DNA from: Prunella strophiata
Taxonomy: Eukaryota; Chordata; Aves; Passeriformes; Prunellidae
Direction: 5' to 3'
Assembly (NCBI GenBank): GCA_036583965.1
Contig: JAZBQD010000030.1
Location: forward strand, 115,006,326 to 115,070,325
DNA length: 64,000 bases
Both the position numbers and the translations under genes were made by a program. Under the pieces are notes generated by a model that was not told where the DNA came from, searched no databases, and saw nothing but the letters and a program-made list of their open reading frames with translations. This document shows positions 38,301 through 49,475 of this stretch, in pieces. Every line of letters starts with the position of its first letter. Within the stretch, counting starts at the first letter, position 1.

Positions 38301-41300
38301 TCAAGAGAGTGCACGTACTAAATCTTCCAAAGAGATTGTGGTAAGTATATTTTGTGGCATGGAAAAACTCCTCCATGTTTAAAAGATCAGTCCGTAAAAA
38401 GACATTTAAGCCCAAGGAGATGAAATTTCTTACTTCATGAAATGATTAAGTAGGGTCTTGTACAAAGCAACGATCAGTACAGGCAATTTTTCTGATTATG
38501 GCACACAAAAAATAGACTGCAGGCTGCTCCTCCTCCACTTCATCATCTCTTACAACACAATAATAAAGCCCTTGATTAAAACAAAGACACATATTCCAAA
38601 CTGATTAAAAGAAAACAATGTGTAGGTGAGCCAGAGTCCTGTGCTGAGAGTTTGCTTCATGCTAAGGGATATAATATTTAGAGAGAGGATACTTAGATAA
38701 CTGGAAATACTCTCCTATAGTAGGACCACTAGAATTAGCAGATTGCTTGTCATGCTTCAGAATGTTATTTCAGTGCTTCTGTGAAGGTAGGATCAAAATC
38801 TGGCAAGAAACTTTGAAATCAGCTTCCAGGTGTTTGTCCTTTTTCTGCTGTTCTTTGCTGTTCACGCGTAGCCAAATATTGCCTTAATCAGACATGTCCT
38901 CCTTTTGAAGGTACTGCAGTGATTGATATCTTGCTGCAGCAGTTTAGGACACTGTACTTGTTTGGCCAGTCTTACGTCCATCCCATGAAAGCAGAATTGC
39001 AGGAGCTGAGTGAGCAGAGTAGAAGTTATAGTTGGTACAGTAGTAATTTTAACCATTTCACCCTGATTTCTAGGGCGTGTCAGATTATCTGTGTACTGCT
39101 GTCAACTTGCTTCTCAATTTTTTCTTCTAGAAAAGATGAATGGTCATGGAAAAGGTGACATGCTTAATCTCTTACTTAAGATGAAATCCTTGGTTGTATT
39201 ATGCCTAAATTCTTTGGTTCTCTTTGGCTTCCAGTTCGTTGTCATGCTGGTCCTGTTGGGATGGCAGGGAGTGTCCCTGCAGCAGTGTGTGCAAGGCTCT
39301 CAGGAATTCCTGGCCTGAGGCGTTACGGTCACCACTCTGTTCTTATAAAGCCCAACATGATTCTCACCACGGGAGGCTTTGGGGAGGAGGATGGAAAGCA
39401 CTGCCGCGTGAGAAATTTCCACCTGCTGAGTAAGCATGCAGGCCACTGGGAAGCTGTCTGTGTGACACAGAATATTCCTGATAAAAGATGGGGTGAGTTC
39501 CTATGCTGATGTAATGCAAGGGGGATACCTTTGTGCTAAAGTGAAGGAAAGTCTAGTGAAAAAGTGCTGTCATGGCACACTGATGCTGGCAGTCACGGAC
39601 ACGTGATGGGTTTGGTTGCTAAATGCCCTATCCTGCCCTTTGGTCACCACAACCCCATGCAGTGCCCCACGCTGAGGGCATGGTGGCTGGAAAGCTGGAA
39701 AAGGACCTGGGGGTTCTGTTTGACAGTGGTTGAACATGAGCCCAGGTGAGCAAAAAGGCAAATGGCACCTGACTGGTACCAGTGTACTGTGGCCACAGGC
39801 CCAGAGCAGTGATTGTCTCTCTCTGCTGGGCACTGCAGAGACTCTTGGGAGTGCCAAGTCCAATTCTGGGCCTCTAACAGAAAGAGACATATTGAGGGGC
39901 TGGAGTCATAGAATCATAGAAGGGTTGGGGTGGAAGGGACTTTGAAGATCATCTAGCTCCAACCCTCTGCCATGGGCAGGGACACATTCCAGTAGACCAG
40001 GTTAATCAGAGCCCCATCCAGCACGTGGATGAAAACAGTGTGGAGCACTTCCAGACAAATGGCAGACACTTCTCTGGGCAACTTGTGCCAGGGCTTCCAC
40101 ACTTTCACAGAGAAGAATTTGTTCCCAATATCCCATCTAACCCTGCACTCTTGCAGTCGGAAGCTGTTCCCCCTTGTCCTGTCACTGCAGGCCCTTTTCC
40201 AAAGTCCTTCTCCAGCTCTCTTGGATTCCCTTTAGGCACTGGAAGGTCTCCCTGGAGCCTTCACTTCTCCAGGCTGAACAGCCCAGACTCTCTCAGCCTG
40301 GCTTCAGAACAGAGGGGCTTCAACCCTGTGACCAAGCTAGTGGACTCCAAATTTTTTCCAACAGCTACATGTCTTAATTGTGCTGGGGGCACCAGACCTG
40401 GATACAGAACTCTAGGTGGGATCTCAGAAAAGTACAGTAGGGAGTGAGAATCATCTCCCTCGACCTGCTAGCCACACATTGTTTGATGCAGCCTGGGACA
40501 TGGTTTACTTTCTGTGCTGAGCACATACTGCCAAGTCACTATGAGTCACACACACATGAATGTGAACATTTTGTCCACAAAAGTCCTTCTCCCCAGAGCT
40601 GCTTTTGATACATTCTCTAACCAGTCTGTATTTGTGCTGGGATTGCCCCAGCCCAGATGCAGGACCATGCCCATGGTCCTGCTGAGCCCCATGAGGCTGG
40701 CACAGTCCTACCTCTCCTGTCCAGTTCTCTCTGGATGCCACTCCCTTTCCCTCCAGCACATGACTTCACCACATAGCTCCTTGTCATCGGCAGATGTGCT
40801 GGGGTGCCCTCCGTGCCACTGCCCATGTCACCAACAAAGGTGTTAAATAGTGCTGGTCCCTATTGAGACCTGAAGAACAGCACTCATCACTGGTCTCCAC
40901 ATGGACACTGAGCCAGTGACTGCAGCTCTTTGAGAGAGACCATCCAGCCAATTCCTAATTCACTGAATGGTCCATCTGTCAAATCCATGTCTCTCCAGTT
41001 TAGACACTGGATATTGGGTGGGACAGTATCAGATGCTTTGTACAAGTCCAGGTAGATGACATCTTTTGCTCTTTCCTCATCCACCACTGCTGTAAGCTCA
41101 TTGTAGTAATGCCCAAGGGAACTGGAGGAGGCAGGGAGCTCAGCCTGAAGAGAAGGAGGCTTGGGGGAAGCTTCTAACTCTTTATGACTACCTGAAAGGA
41201 GGGTGTAACCAGTTGGATGTTGGCCTCTTCTCCCAGGAGACAAGGGACAGGACAAGAGGAAATGGCTTCAAGCTGTGCCAGGGGAGGTTTAGGTTTGATA

Positions 41301-44300
41301 TTGAGAAAAATGTCTCTAAGAACAGGGTCGTCCATGCCTGGCACAGGCTACCCAGGGTAGTGGTGAAGTCTACATCCCTGGAAGGATTTAAAAGTCATGT
41401 GAAAGTAGCTCTTGGGGATGTGGTTTAGTTTTGCCCTTGACAGTGCTGAAGGAATGGTTGGACTTGATAATCTTTACGGGTCTTTTCCAACTTAAATGAT
41501 TATAAATTTAATGGAAAAAACACCTGTGTGAAGCATGATGTTTTGTATCTCCGCAGGTGAGAGGTTGTACCATACTGTGTCTTGTCTCTCGGACACTCTG
41601 GCTCTGGTGGTAGGAGGACGAACATCCCCATCAAGCGCAGGCTTGGGAATGTTGTGGCTGAAGTTCCCAGAAACCTGTGATGCTTCAGGCCCAGGTGACA
41701 TTGCAGTGGAGCTTGTAAATCTGCAGCCTGCTGCTGAAGCAGCAGCTTTGCGTTGGAGACACAGCACAACTGAAATTACATTCAAAGGTAAAAAGCCTGG
41801 AAAGAGTGGAAATGGCTGTAGGTATGCAGGATCTTGCACCTGACCTTGTTGAACTTCATGAAGTTCATATTGACCATTTCTCAAGCCTGGAATTAAGAAA
41901 GAAATTAGGAGGCTTTGAGATATCTTCTTGACACTTGAAATATGATAATTTTTTATTTTGTTATCTACATAATCCCTGGTGGCAAGTAGGATTGAAACCT
42001 ACTGTAATCCATTCTGGAAGACTGATTCTTTGAGATCATCTATGGCTGAAGTTATTCATGCTTGATCATGGCAGAAGTAAGTTTTGCTCTCTCTGAAGGA
42101 TACTTTTGGGGGAACAGGATCCTTAGCTCTTTATCCCGAAGTCCTTCAGAAGAAATGTTACTTTTCTAGTAGCAAGTGACAAACACTCAGTAGTTGTGAA
42201 CAGCTCTAGAATCAGGTCCTGCAATAGCAAGCTGAAGGTTGCTCTATGAAAAGATCCTGGTTGTAAGGGGCAAAAACTTAAGCAGTGGCATTCAGGAGCT
42301 GAAAGCTGTCCTTTCCTAAGGTGTCCCATTCCTGCAGCTGGCAGGGAGCTCTCCAAGGGGAGCGAAAGGAATTGTTAAGCAGTTGTTAGTCTAGTCTGGA
42401 GCACACTTTCCATTTGTGGAGCAGTGTTTACTTAAGATGCAGCCTTCAGCCTTGTAGCATTCAGCCTTCCAGTCAGATTTTTAAATCAAAAAAGCAAATG
42501 CTAAATGGGTAAATAAAATTTTATTAATATAATAATACATTAGGTTTTGTCTTTGTCAGACTGTATTGTTTCATCTTACTTTTGCCTTGATATTGCTTTG
42601 TAGCTGAAGAAAGTGACCAACACTGGTGTTGTCTGCACAGTCCATTCTGAATCTGTGAAAGGACAGGGCATAGTGCACTAAATGCATGTCCTTGACATTT
42701 ACCCGAAGTATTGCACCCTTTTTGTCAGCTTCCCTTCTATGCAAACAGAAATTTTTCCTGTTGTGGCATACCAGATTCTAAGTTCTGTTACCTCCTGGCT
42801 GCTTGTTTCCCTAGGTGAGCAGTACCTGTTTGTCTATGGTGGCCGCTCTGCTCTGGAGCCTGTGCTGGGGGATTGGCATTTCCTGCATGCTTCAGAACTC
42901 TCCTACACTGTGGTAAGAATATACTCCGTGGTGATTAGAGTTAGAGCTGACTTCTAAACACCCAGCTTTTTAGTCAAATACAGTCTCTACAGAAGAGTGG
43001 AGGTTGGAAGGGACATCTGGAGGTCATCTAGTCCAGCACTCTTGCTTAAAACCGGTCTAACTAGATCAGGTTGTTCAGTATATTGTCCAGGTAGGATTAT
43101 CTCCATAGATGGAGACTCCACAATCTCTTTGGGCAGCCTGTTCCAGTGCTTGACCACCCTAATAGAACAAAATGCAGGGGTTTTATGTGTAAATGTATTT
43201 TTTCTATGTTAGTTTGTGCCCATCGCCTCTTGCCCTTTTGCTGGATGCTACTGAGAACATATTGTCTCTGTCCTGTTTCATCTCTCCCATCATGGACTTA
43301 TCTAGCTGTGAGCTGGACATTTTTGTGGAAGGATACTGTTAGAGACAGTATTAAAAGCTTTGCTACGATCAAAACCACCTCCACATCTGCTGATTTGCCT
43401 CAGTCAGCTAGATTGCTGAATGTGTCATAAAAGGAAATTGAGTGGAAAAGGACTTACTCCCTCGTTTACATACTGGCCACCAGCCTATGTAACTCTATTT
43501 ACTGTGACTCTTTGAGCCCAACCTTGTACATAGCACAGTTGTAGGGTGAGAGATGCATAATTGCAACGGGTCACAAGCTAAGCTTGAGTAAGCAATATCC
43601 CACTGTGGAGGGAGGCCTACACTTGGTCTTCAGTTATGTAACCAGAAATGTTATCTGGTAGACACATGAATTGCTTCTTTTATTTTCTACAGTGTTCTTA
43701 ATCTCAGCAGAATTCCTGTAAAATACCCAAAGCTGACAGCTGAAAAGGAGGTGGACAGGGTGTAAAACAGCTGTATAGAGGTGTGCAGGCCACATACCTC
43801 ACAGGGGGAGGTTTTGAAGGTCTTCTAGCTATTGAATCTGGAGAAGATTCAAAATAGAAATAAATCTTCTAATATCCAAAATACTGCTGCAGAGGAGAAA
43901 AAATTATTCTCCATTTTAACTTTGAGTAGTACAGGGAATCAGATGGACACTAAGGAAAGCTATTGATCGTGAAGCTAGCTGAGTCTGCAATAGATTGCCT
44001 AAAGAGGTGAGAAATTCTTGTCACTGCAGACTTTTGGAAACTGTTACATAAACATCCATCCATATGGTAACATATAGTTTCATTTGTTGTAGGGAAAAGG
44101 TATGGACCAAGTGGCCTCCAAATTTTTCTACATCACTTATTTGCTGTGATATTCCTTTAATGCCTGATCTTACATTTTCTTTCTGGATTTTAATCCTGCA
44201 GTTGAGCCTTTTAACCTGCTCTGTGGTTTGAGAACTGATCACCTGCTTTACTGGTCACTGCATTAGTCCATGTGTTTCTAAGAAAACTTGTAGTTCCCAG

Positions 44301-47229
44301 GTGTATGTCTTGAGCAGAAAGCAGCCTGCAAGAATGCAGATAAAGTTACCTCTAATAAATGTGTAAAAATAAAGCTTCTAAAGACTGATTATATTAAATG
44401 TACTGAGGGCCAGAGACAGTGTAAATGGAAGCATGGAGCAGTCCCTAGAGGAACATGTGGAGAAGTTTGGGTGTCAAAAACCTCAATCACACAGGAAAAG
44501 GCATTTAAAAGCCTGGACATTAAGCAGACACTTAGCTTGGCAAACTTCAGCCTTGGACTTGTGTTTTTTCAGATTGCTGTTGAGGGTCCAGTCCCAGAAA
44601 GCCGCCACTCTCACAGTGCCTGCAGCTGGGAAGGAGGTGTGCTGATTGCAGGAGGTCTGGGAGCAGCTGAGCAGCCCTTGGGTTCAGTTTTCCTTCTGAG
44701 GGAGCTTGAACATGGCTTTCAGTGGCAGACAATAGAGACACACCCTCCTCTTGACCCAAGGTAAGCAGAAGGCATTCATAGCATCATAAAATAGTTTGAT
44801 TTGAAAGGGACCTCTTAAAGGCCAAGTAGTGCAACCTCCCTGCAATGAGTTAGGGGCATCTTCAACTAGACAGGTTGCTCAGAGCGTTCAGCAGAGAATC
44901 TTCAGCCTGTCTCTACCAGCCTCCCTTGCTAATGGAGTTCAATCTCATTTTGAACTCACAGGTATTCACATACTGCACATGTGCATGAAGGAAAGCTTCT
45001 GCTCGTTGGTGGAGTGTGGTTTCATGCATCCTCTGTGCCAGGTGTCACTGTCATCTACTTAATGACTGGTCTCTGCTTGAACTATGTGATTAATGTGGTA
45101 AGTACTGAAATTTTTCTTTCAGGGTAAGCAGTGTCCTGTGAAGGAACATGGTAACTTTATGGAGAGGTAGGATCTAATTCCAAAGTGCTGTTACCCAGCA
45201 CAGAGAACGTACAGGGTTAAGAGAGAGAGAGAGATGGAATGTGCAGAAGACTGGAACGTGGAGCTGCTGTGTTTCAGACGAGGGGCAGCAGAACTGAAAT
45301 GGGCACAAGCGGAGTCACTTCAGGATAAGTGGAAGAAGGGAAGAAGGGAACAGATAAACCAGAGGCTAAGTTAGTGTTTATGAAGGTCTGTAGTAGAATT
45401 TCATTCAGAACTTCTGGGTGGAAACTGCAGTGTGCTCTAGCTGCTACCTGAAATATGAGAAAAAAACCAGCATGGAAATACTGGAAACTCCCCTGGAACA
45501 TAAAAGCTTCCTGTAAGGATGATTGGACCCTGAACAGATTGCTCAGAGAGGCTGTCATATTTCCATTATTGGAGATATTTGAAACCTGACTGGGCAAGTT
45601 ACTGAAAAGCCTGCTTGAGTTGAGCCTGCTTTGAACAGGGTGGTTGGACTGGATGATGCTTGGAGGACCCTTCCAACTTTCACGATTTGGTGACTTTCTT
45701 CTATGAATCACTGAAGAGCAGCCATACAGGTGGTGTCACACAGCAGGATTTTGGCATACTCTGGCCAAAACTTGGTTTACATCTCTGAGTAGCCCTCATC
45801 TCAGATAATACTGCCTTGAGTAAAAGAAAGACATAGATCTGTTGGATGAAATCCATAGAAGGGCCACAAAGATCATCAGAGAGGTGGAGCTGATCTCCTG
45901 TGAGGATGTGCTGAAAGAGTTGGGGTTGTTCAGCTTTAAGAGAGAGGGAGGGCTCTGGGGGGACCTTAGAGCCCCTTCCAGTACTTAAAGGGGGGCTTCT
46001 AAGAAAGATGAGGACAGACTTTTTAGCGGAGCCTGTAGTGATAGGACGAGGGGTGGTGATTTTCATCTAAAGGACTGTAGCTTCAAACTAGTTATATGGA
46101 TGAAATTTTTTATTAAGAGTATGGTGAGGCACTGACAAAGGCTGCCCAGAAAAGCTTTGGCTGCCCCATCCCTGGAAGAGTTAGAGGCTAGGTTAGATTT
46201 GGTTTGGAGCAACCTGGTCTAATGGAAACTGTCCCTGCCCAGTGCAGGGGTGTGGAGCAAGGTGGCATTTTTTATGGTCCTTCCATCCCAAACCATTCTG
46301 TGGTTCTATAAGAACATTTCTTTTGCCTGACAAGTTTTTATTTATCTTTTATGTAAAGAAACAACTTTCTTTTGATAACTGTACATATGGAACCTGTTGT
46401 TGGTGAAACTAGAATCTGTGATGTGTCAGTTTTTTATAGTGAACAGCATGTGTGCATCCAGTTGATCTTGCAGCATTTTGCTGAGGGTATAAAAGCATGA
46501 AATGTGCTTTATTGTAGCTTAGTTTTCAGTTATTGTCTGTAGCAGAAGTTATAAGTGGCCTCATATCCTTTAGATAAAATAGACTGCCCTTGTTGGACAG
46601 CAAGGAGGATAGGTACAGTGATAGTAAAGTTGTATCTAAAAGAATGTAACTTTTTTGTTTACACTGAATAAGTGGGTGCAGATGGCTTGGTGTCTTTCTT
46701 TGCTTAGGAGCTGTTTGCCTTGACTAAGGTGAAACTCTCTAGGCTTTTGAACCTGCCAGTTTCATAGATAAGCTCTGGAACTCCTTGCCGCAGGCCATGA
46801 ATGCCAAAGATTTACATTTAATCAAAAACTGACTGTCTACCTTCTTGGGATGAAAAGCATTAAGATTCAGGGAGTACAAAGACATTTTCTCCCAATAAAA
46901 AATCACTGAACTGCGAGCTGGTGGGTGGGTGTCGTGGAAGAGTACACCTCAGAGGTTACTTGTTCGTATATTCTCTAGATATCTGTTCTTGCCCACATTC
47001 AGGGGTGGTACGGTGGACCACATGAAGTCCTGTATGTTCAAAATCTCCTTTTCTTTTTCAGGAGCACCTGGAGTGGCCATTAATGCTACATAATCATAGC
47101 AGTGTCTTTCTGCCAAATGAGAAGGAGCTGTTGGTTATTGGCGGTGGTGGAAACTGCTTCTCCTTTGGGACACACTTGAACCCAGAGCCTGTCTTGCTGA
47201 GTCTCGGCAGCATCCTGACCAGTTACTGA
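28801..47229 (+). CDS. LCMT2: tRNA wybutosine-synthesizing protein 4 (leucine carboxyl methyltransferase 2), 14 exons
   Basis: LCMT2/TYW4 completes wybutosine at position 37 of tRNA-Phe by SAM-dependent methylation and methoxycarbonylation. Coding exons: 28801-28824, 29105-29229, 30960-31041, 31368-31548, 33670-33826, 34246-34435, 34822-34929, 36989-37073 (end uncertain), 39235-39492, 41557-41787, 42815-42912, 44573-44760, 44962-45097, 47062-47229. Together they give 676 residues, against about 686 in human. Exon 1 (MGRGRPGA, good Kozak context) splices at GCC|GTGAGT to [12 protein letters not shown]. The methyltransferase half shows [25 protein letters not shown] motif [49 protein letters not shown] and [16 protein letters not shown]. 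The kelch-type half shows [62 protein letters not shown] and [17 protein letters not shown] before the stop. Nearly all junctions have consensus GT-AG sites and matching phases; the exon 8/9 junction does not fit cleanly. Identification rests on near line-by-line similarity to human LCMT2 from memory. Confidence 0.96.
29375..29585 (+). mobile_element. CR1 3' region, sense, in LCMT2 intron 2
   Basis: TTAGGTTACATATTAGTAGG, GGCTGCTTCATCCCTGGAAG, GGCCAGGTTGGACACTGGGG, then TGGCAGAAGGGTGGAACGAC: the CR1 3' region, lacking the extreme terminus. Confidence 0.8.
29590..30955 (+). other. LCMT2 intron 2, remaining part
   Basis: Intron sequence with no further recognised element. It ends in the acceptor TTCCTACAG before exon 3. 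Confidence 0.6.
31549..33669 (+). other. LCMT2 intron 4, with an old CR1
   Basis: An old, diverged sense CR1 occupies about 31745-32320 (GGAGCAGGTGATGTAGGAGG, then a tail with CCCTTTCACCCTAAATTATA). The rest is AT-rich unique sequence. Intron 3 (31042-31367) contains a 13-G run near 31211. Confidence 0.65.
34930..36988 (+). other. LCMT2 intron 7, with ancient CR1-like fragments
   Basis: Two diverged pieces (about 35225-35300 and 36560-36800) contain text like GGTTCATGGATGAAAAATCC, which resembles old CR1/L3-type 3' sequence. Limits and family are uncertain. No other feature seen. Confidence 0.4.
36989..39492 (+). other. LCMT2: LCMT2 exon 8-exon 9 junction, ambiguous splice
   Basis: Exon 8 starts at 36989 after TGCTGCAG. 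Its best-looking donor, CAG|GTACAC at 37080/37081, leaves phase 2, whereas the clear acceptor of exon 9 (GGCTTCCAG, exon from 39235) needs phase 1. Ending exon 8 at 37073 (AGT|GTGACA) restores frame and brings the total to 676 residues, but it is a weak donor. A small unseen exon in 37081-39234, or an acceptor at 39295 (GTGCAAG), are alternatives. This is the least conserved stretch of the family, linking the methyltransferase and kelch halves. Confidence 0.6.
39640..39905 (+). mobile_element. CR1 fragment, sense, in LCMT2 intron 9
   Basis: GGAAAAGGACCTGGGGGTTC, GACAGTGGTTGAACATGAGC and GCCAAGTCCAATTCTGGGCC are consecutive CR1 phrases. It is cut off where an antisense CR1 begins. Confidence 0.85.
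39906..41115 (-). mobile_element. CR1 LINE, antisense, about 1.2 kb, in LCMT2 intron 9
   Basis: It starts with the inverted CR1 terminus (TCATAGAATCATAGAAGGGT). On the minus strand near 40990-41100 it encodes the RT motif text [20 protein letters not shown], then VPPNI. The catalytic frame is broken. This is one of the longer CR1 copies here. Confidence 0.9.
41116..41508 (+). mobile_element. CR1 3' region, sense, in LCMT2 intron 9
   Basis: It runs from GGGAGCTCAGCCTGAAGAGA through GGTTTAGGTTTGATATTGAG to the 3' terminus GGTCTTTTCCAACTTAAATG. It abuts the antisense copy head to head. Confidence 0.88.
41788..42814 (+). other. LCMT2 intron 10
   Basis: Donor AAAG|GTAAAA and acceptor TTTCCCTAG. 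No repeat family or other feature recognised. Confidence 0.5.
42990..43440 (-). mobile_element. CR1 LINE, antisense, in LCMT2 intron 11
   Basis: Inverted CR1 3' text: GGTTGGAAGGGACATCTGGA, GGTCATCTAGTCCAGCACTC, then TGGGCAGCCTGTTCCAGTGC. Confidence 0.85.
43441..44572 (+). other. LCMT2 intron 11, remaining part
   Basis: A weak old CR1-like sense stretch may lie at about 43920-44060. Otherwise unique sequence up to the acceptor TTTTTTCAG before exon 12. Confidence 0.4.
44785..44890 (-). mobile_element. CR1 3' terminus, antisense, in LCMT2 intron 12
   Basis: AGCATCATAAAATAGTTTGA, GAAAGGGACCTCTTAAAGGC, then CTAGACAGGTTGCTCAGAGC: a diverged inverted CR1 end. Confidence 0.7.
45490..45705 (+). mobile_element. 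CR1 3' end, sense, in LCMT2 intron 13
   Basis: ACTGGATGATGCTTGGAGGA, then CCCTTCCAACTTTCACGATT mark a CR1 terminus; upstream text is diverged. Confidence 0.7.
45800..46312 (+). mobile_element. CR1 3' region, sense, in LCMT2 intron 13
   Basis: GCTGAAAGAGTTGGGGTTGT, CCTTCCAGTACTTAAAGGGG, AGCAACCTGGTCTAATGG, ending in CCAAACCATTCTGTGGTTCT. Confidence 0.88.
46320..47061 (+). other. LCMT2 intron 13, distal part
   Basis: About 46740-46880 has wording of a very old CR1-like tail (GGAACTCCTTGCCGCAGGCC). The intron ends with the long pyrimidine acceptor TTCTTTTTCAG. Confidence 0.45.
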
Positions 47230-47419
47230 GTGGGACCAAGCAGGGCTGAACCCTGCTACTGCACTGTGGGGAGACATCTATTCACTCTAGGTCCAAAAGC
47301 AGCACAGTATTTCCACAAAGGCTTTGTATCCAGAATGCATTTGCGAAGGTGGGACAGTTACAACGAGGGATTCACACCTCACTGGCTGTTGCATTTTTCT
47401 GGCTCTTTGTGTTGCTGTA

Positions 47420-47425
47420 AATAAA
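47420..47425 (+). terminator. LCMT2: LCMT2 polyadenylation signal
   Basis: AATAAA lies 191 bases after the LCMT2 stop codon. The next CR1 starts about 40 bases later, so cleavage probably falls just before it. Confidence 0.8.
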
Positions 47426-47464
47426 GTACCTCAAAAGCAGCTGGCAGCCGTAGTCCTTAGAGGT

Positions 47465-48275
47465 GAAGAACACTGTGGTTTGGGTTGGAAAGCACTGTGA
47501 AGATCATCCTGTTCTACACCCCTGCCATAGATAGGGAAACCTTCCACTAGACCAGGTTACTCCAAGCCCCATCCAACCTGGCCTTGGACACTTTCGTGGA
47601 TGGGGCAGCAACAGCTTCTTGGGGCAACCTGTGGCAGGGTCTCACCAGCCTAACAGGGAAGAATTTCTTCCCAGTATCCAATCTAAACCTACTCTGTCTC
47701 AGTTAGAAGCCATTCTCCCTTGTCCAGTCACTCCAGGCCCTTGTAAATAGTCTCTCTTCATTCTTCTTCTTGGCCCCCTTCAAGTACTGCGAGACCACAA
47801 TTAGGTCACGTCAAAGCTTCTCTTCTCCAGGCCGAACAATGCCAATTCTCTCAGCCTTTTCTCATAGCACAGAGGTGCTCCATCCTTTTGATCATCTTGG
47901 TGTCTCCTCTGCACTCTCCAGCAGCTCCACGTCTTTCCTGTGCTGGGACCCCAGAGCTGGAGGCAGCACTGCAGGTGAGATCTTACCAGAGCAGGGCAGA
48001 AGTGAAGAATCCCCCCCTCCCCTGCTGCTCACACTGTGGGATCAGCCCAGCACACAGGGCCAGGGCATGTCCAGCCTTTCATTCACCAGCATCCCTAAGT
48101 TCTTGGCCAGGGCTGTTCTTGATGTCTTCATCCCCCAGCCTGGTTTGATACTGGGGGTTGTCCTGGTCCACATGTAGCACCACCACTCGGTCTTGTTAAA
48201 CCAAACCCCATGGGCTCCCACGGGCCCTCTTCGTGAGCTTATCTAGGTCCCTCTGGATGGCATTTGGTCCTTCAG
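47465..48275 (-). mobile_element. CR1 LINE, antisense, about 0.8 kb
   Basis: Inverted CR1 from the terminus (GGTTTGGGTTGGAAAGCACT) through TCCAATCTAAACCTACTCTG and CCCAGAGCTGGAGGCAGCAC to CCACCACTCGGTCTTGTTAA. Confidence 0.9.
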
Positions 48276-48279
48276 GATG

Positions 48280-48735
48280 TGCAGCTGCTAGAATGAGTCC
48301 AGAGGAGGCCACAGAGATGCTTGAAGGCTGGAGCCTAGCCTGTCTGTTCTGGAGACAGTCTGAGAGAGCTGGAGGTATTCAGCCTGGGGAGGAGAAGATT
48401 CCAGGGAGACCTTAGAGCCCCTGACTTCAAGAGAGCTTGAAACAGACTTTGGAAAGGGCCTGGAGTGCCAGGACAAGGGGGAATGGCTTCCCTTTGCCAG
48501 AGGGCAGGAATAGATGGGCTATTGGGAAGGAATTGTTCCCTGTGAGGATGGTGAGGCCCTGCACAGGTTTCCTGGAGAAGCTGTGGCTGCCCTTTATTTG
48601 GAAGTGTCCAAGGCCAGGTTGGATAGGGCTTGGAGCAACCTGGTCCACTGGAAGGTGTCCCTGCCTATGGCAAGATGGTGGTACTTGATCTTTGAGGTCC
48701 CTTCCAACCCAAACCAATCTGTGATTCCATGATGA
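48280..48735 (+). mobile_element. CR1 3' region, sense
   Basis: GAATGAGTCCAGAGGAGGCC through GACAAGGGGGAATGGCTTCC to CCCTTCCAACCCAAACCAAT, then CTGTGATTCCATGATG. It lies head to head with the preceding antisense copy. Confidence 0.92.
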
Positions 48736-48924
48736 GTGTCTGATTGGCTGTGCATCAGTTGTTGGGTGCAGAGAAATTGTTAATATTAACTTTATTTGAT
48801 TTTCTTCTCTCTTTCTTTTCTCTTATCCAATATTTTTGGAATTTGTTTCTATTTATTGAATTATCTCACTTTATGAGTTTCTTTCTCACTTTTTTTTTTC
48901 CTTAGTGAATTGCCAGCTGAGGTT

Positions 48925-49080
48925 GAAGTGCAAGACTCTTCCCCAGCTCTATTGCTCTTCTCTGGATACACTCCAGCAACCTCAATATCTTTATTGCTGT
49001 GCGGGGCCCAAAACTGAACACAGGACTTGAAGTCAAACCTCACCAGTGCCCAGCACAGGGGCATGATCACTGCCCTTGTG
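48925..49080 (-). mobile_element. CR1 fragment, antisense
   Basis: CCCAGCTCTATTGCTCTTCT, CTGGATACACTCCAGCAACC, then GGCCCAAAACTGAACACAGG are typical inverted CR1 phrases. Confidence 0.85.
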
Positions 49081-49327
49081 TCATGGAGGCTCATGAAATT
49101 GAGACAAATCATCTATTCAAAAGAGATCTATTTTATGAAGCAGTTAGCCTCCTCCTGCTCCCAGCAATTACAGATCCAACAACTACTGAAAACAGATTAA
49201 TGATGTCAAATGAAATTGTTACCACCTGACTGACTTAAAGAATCCTGAAGGTTTCAGCAGGGCAATGTGGAATTCATGGCAGCAAGGGCTCTCCCTTGGC
49301 CTTCTGTGGGCTCCTGGGTATCCAAAA

Positions 49328-49451
49328 GGGGGTTCTGACTGCCCCGGGATGACACACAGAGGGCTCTGGCTGCCCCACACTGTCACAAAGGAATTTCTGA
49401 CTGCCCTGTGCTGTCACAAAGACGGCTCTGGTTGCCCCATGATGTCACACA
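49328..49451 (+). promoter_or_regulatory. Four 31-bp promoter repeats with TGTCACA-type motifs
   Basis: A TGCCC core starts at 49340, 49371, 49402 and 49433, exactly 31 bases apart. Each unit has the shape (C/T)TCTG(A/G)(C/T/N)TGCCC...TG(A/T)CACA. The last unit carries TGATGTCACA. The array ends about 25 bases before a TATA box. The TGxCACA part resembles CRE-like half-sites, which is inference. Confidence 0.7.
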
Positions 49452-49475
49452 GGGGACTGTGCCAGACTGCCAGGC

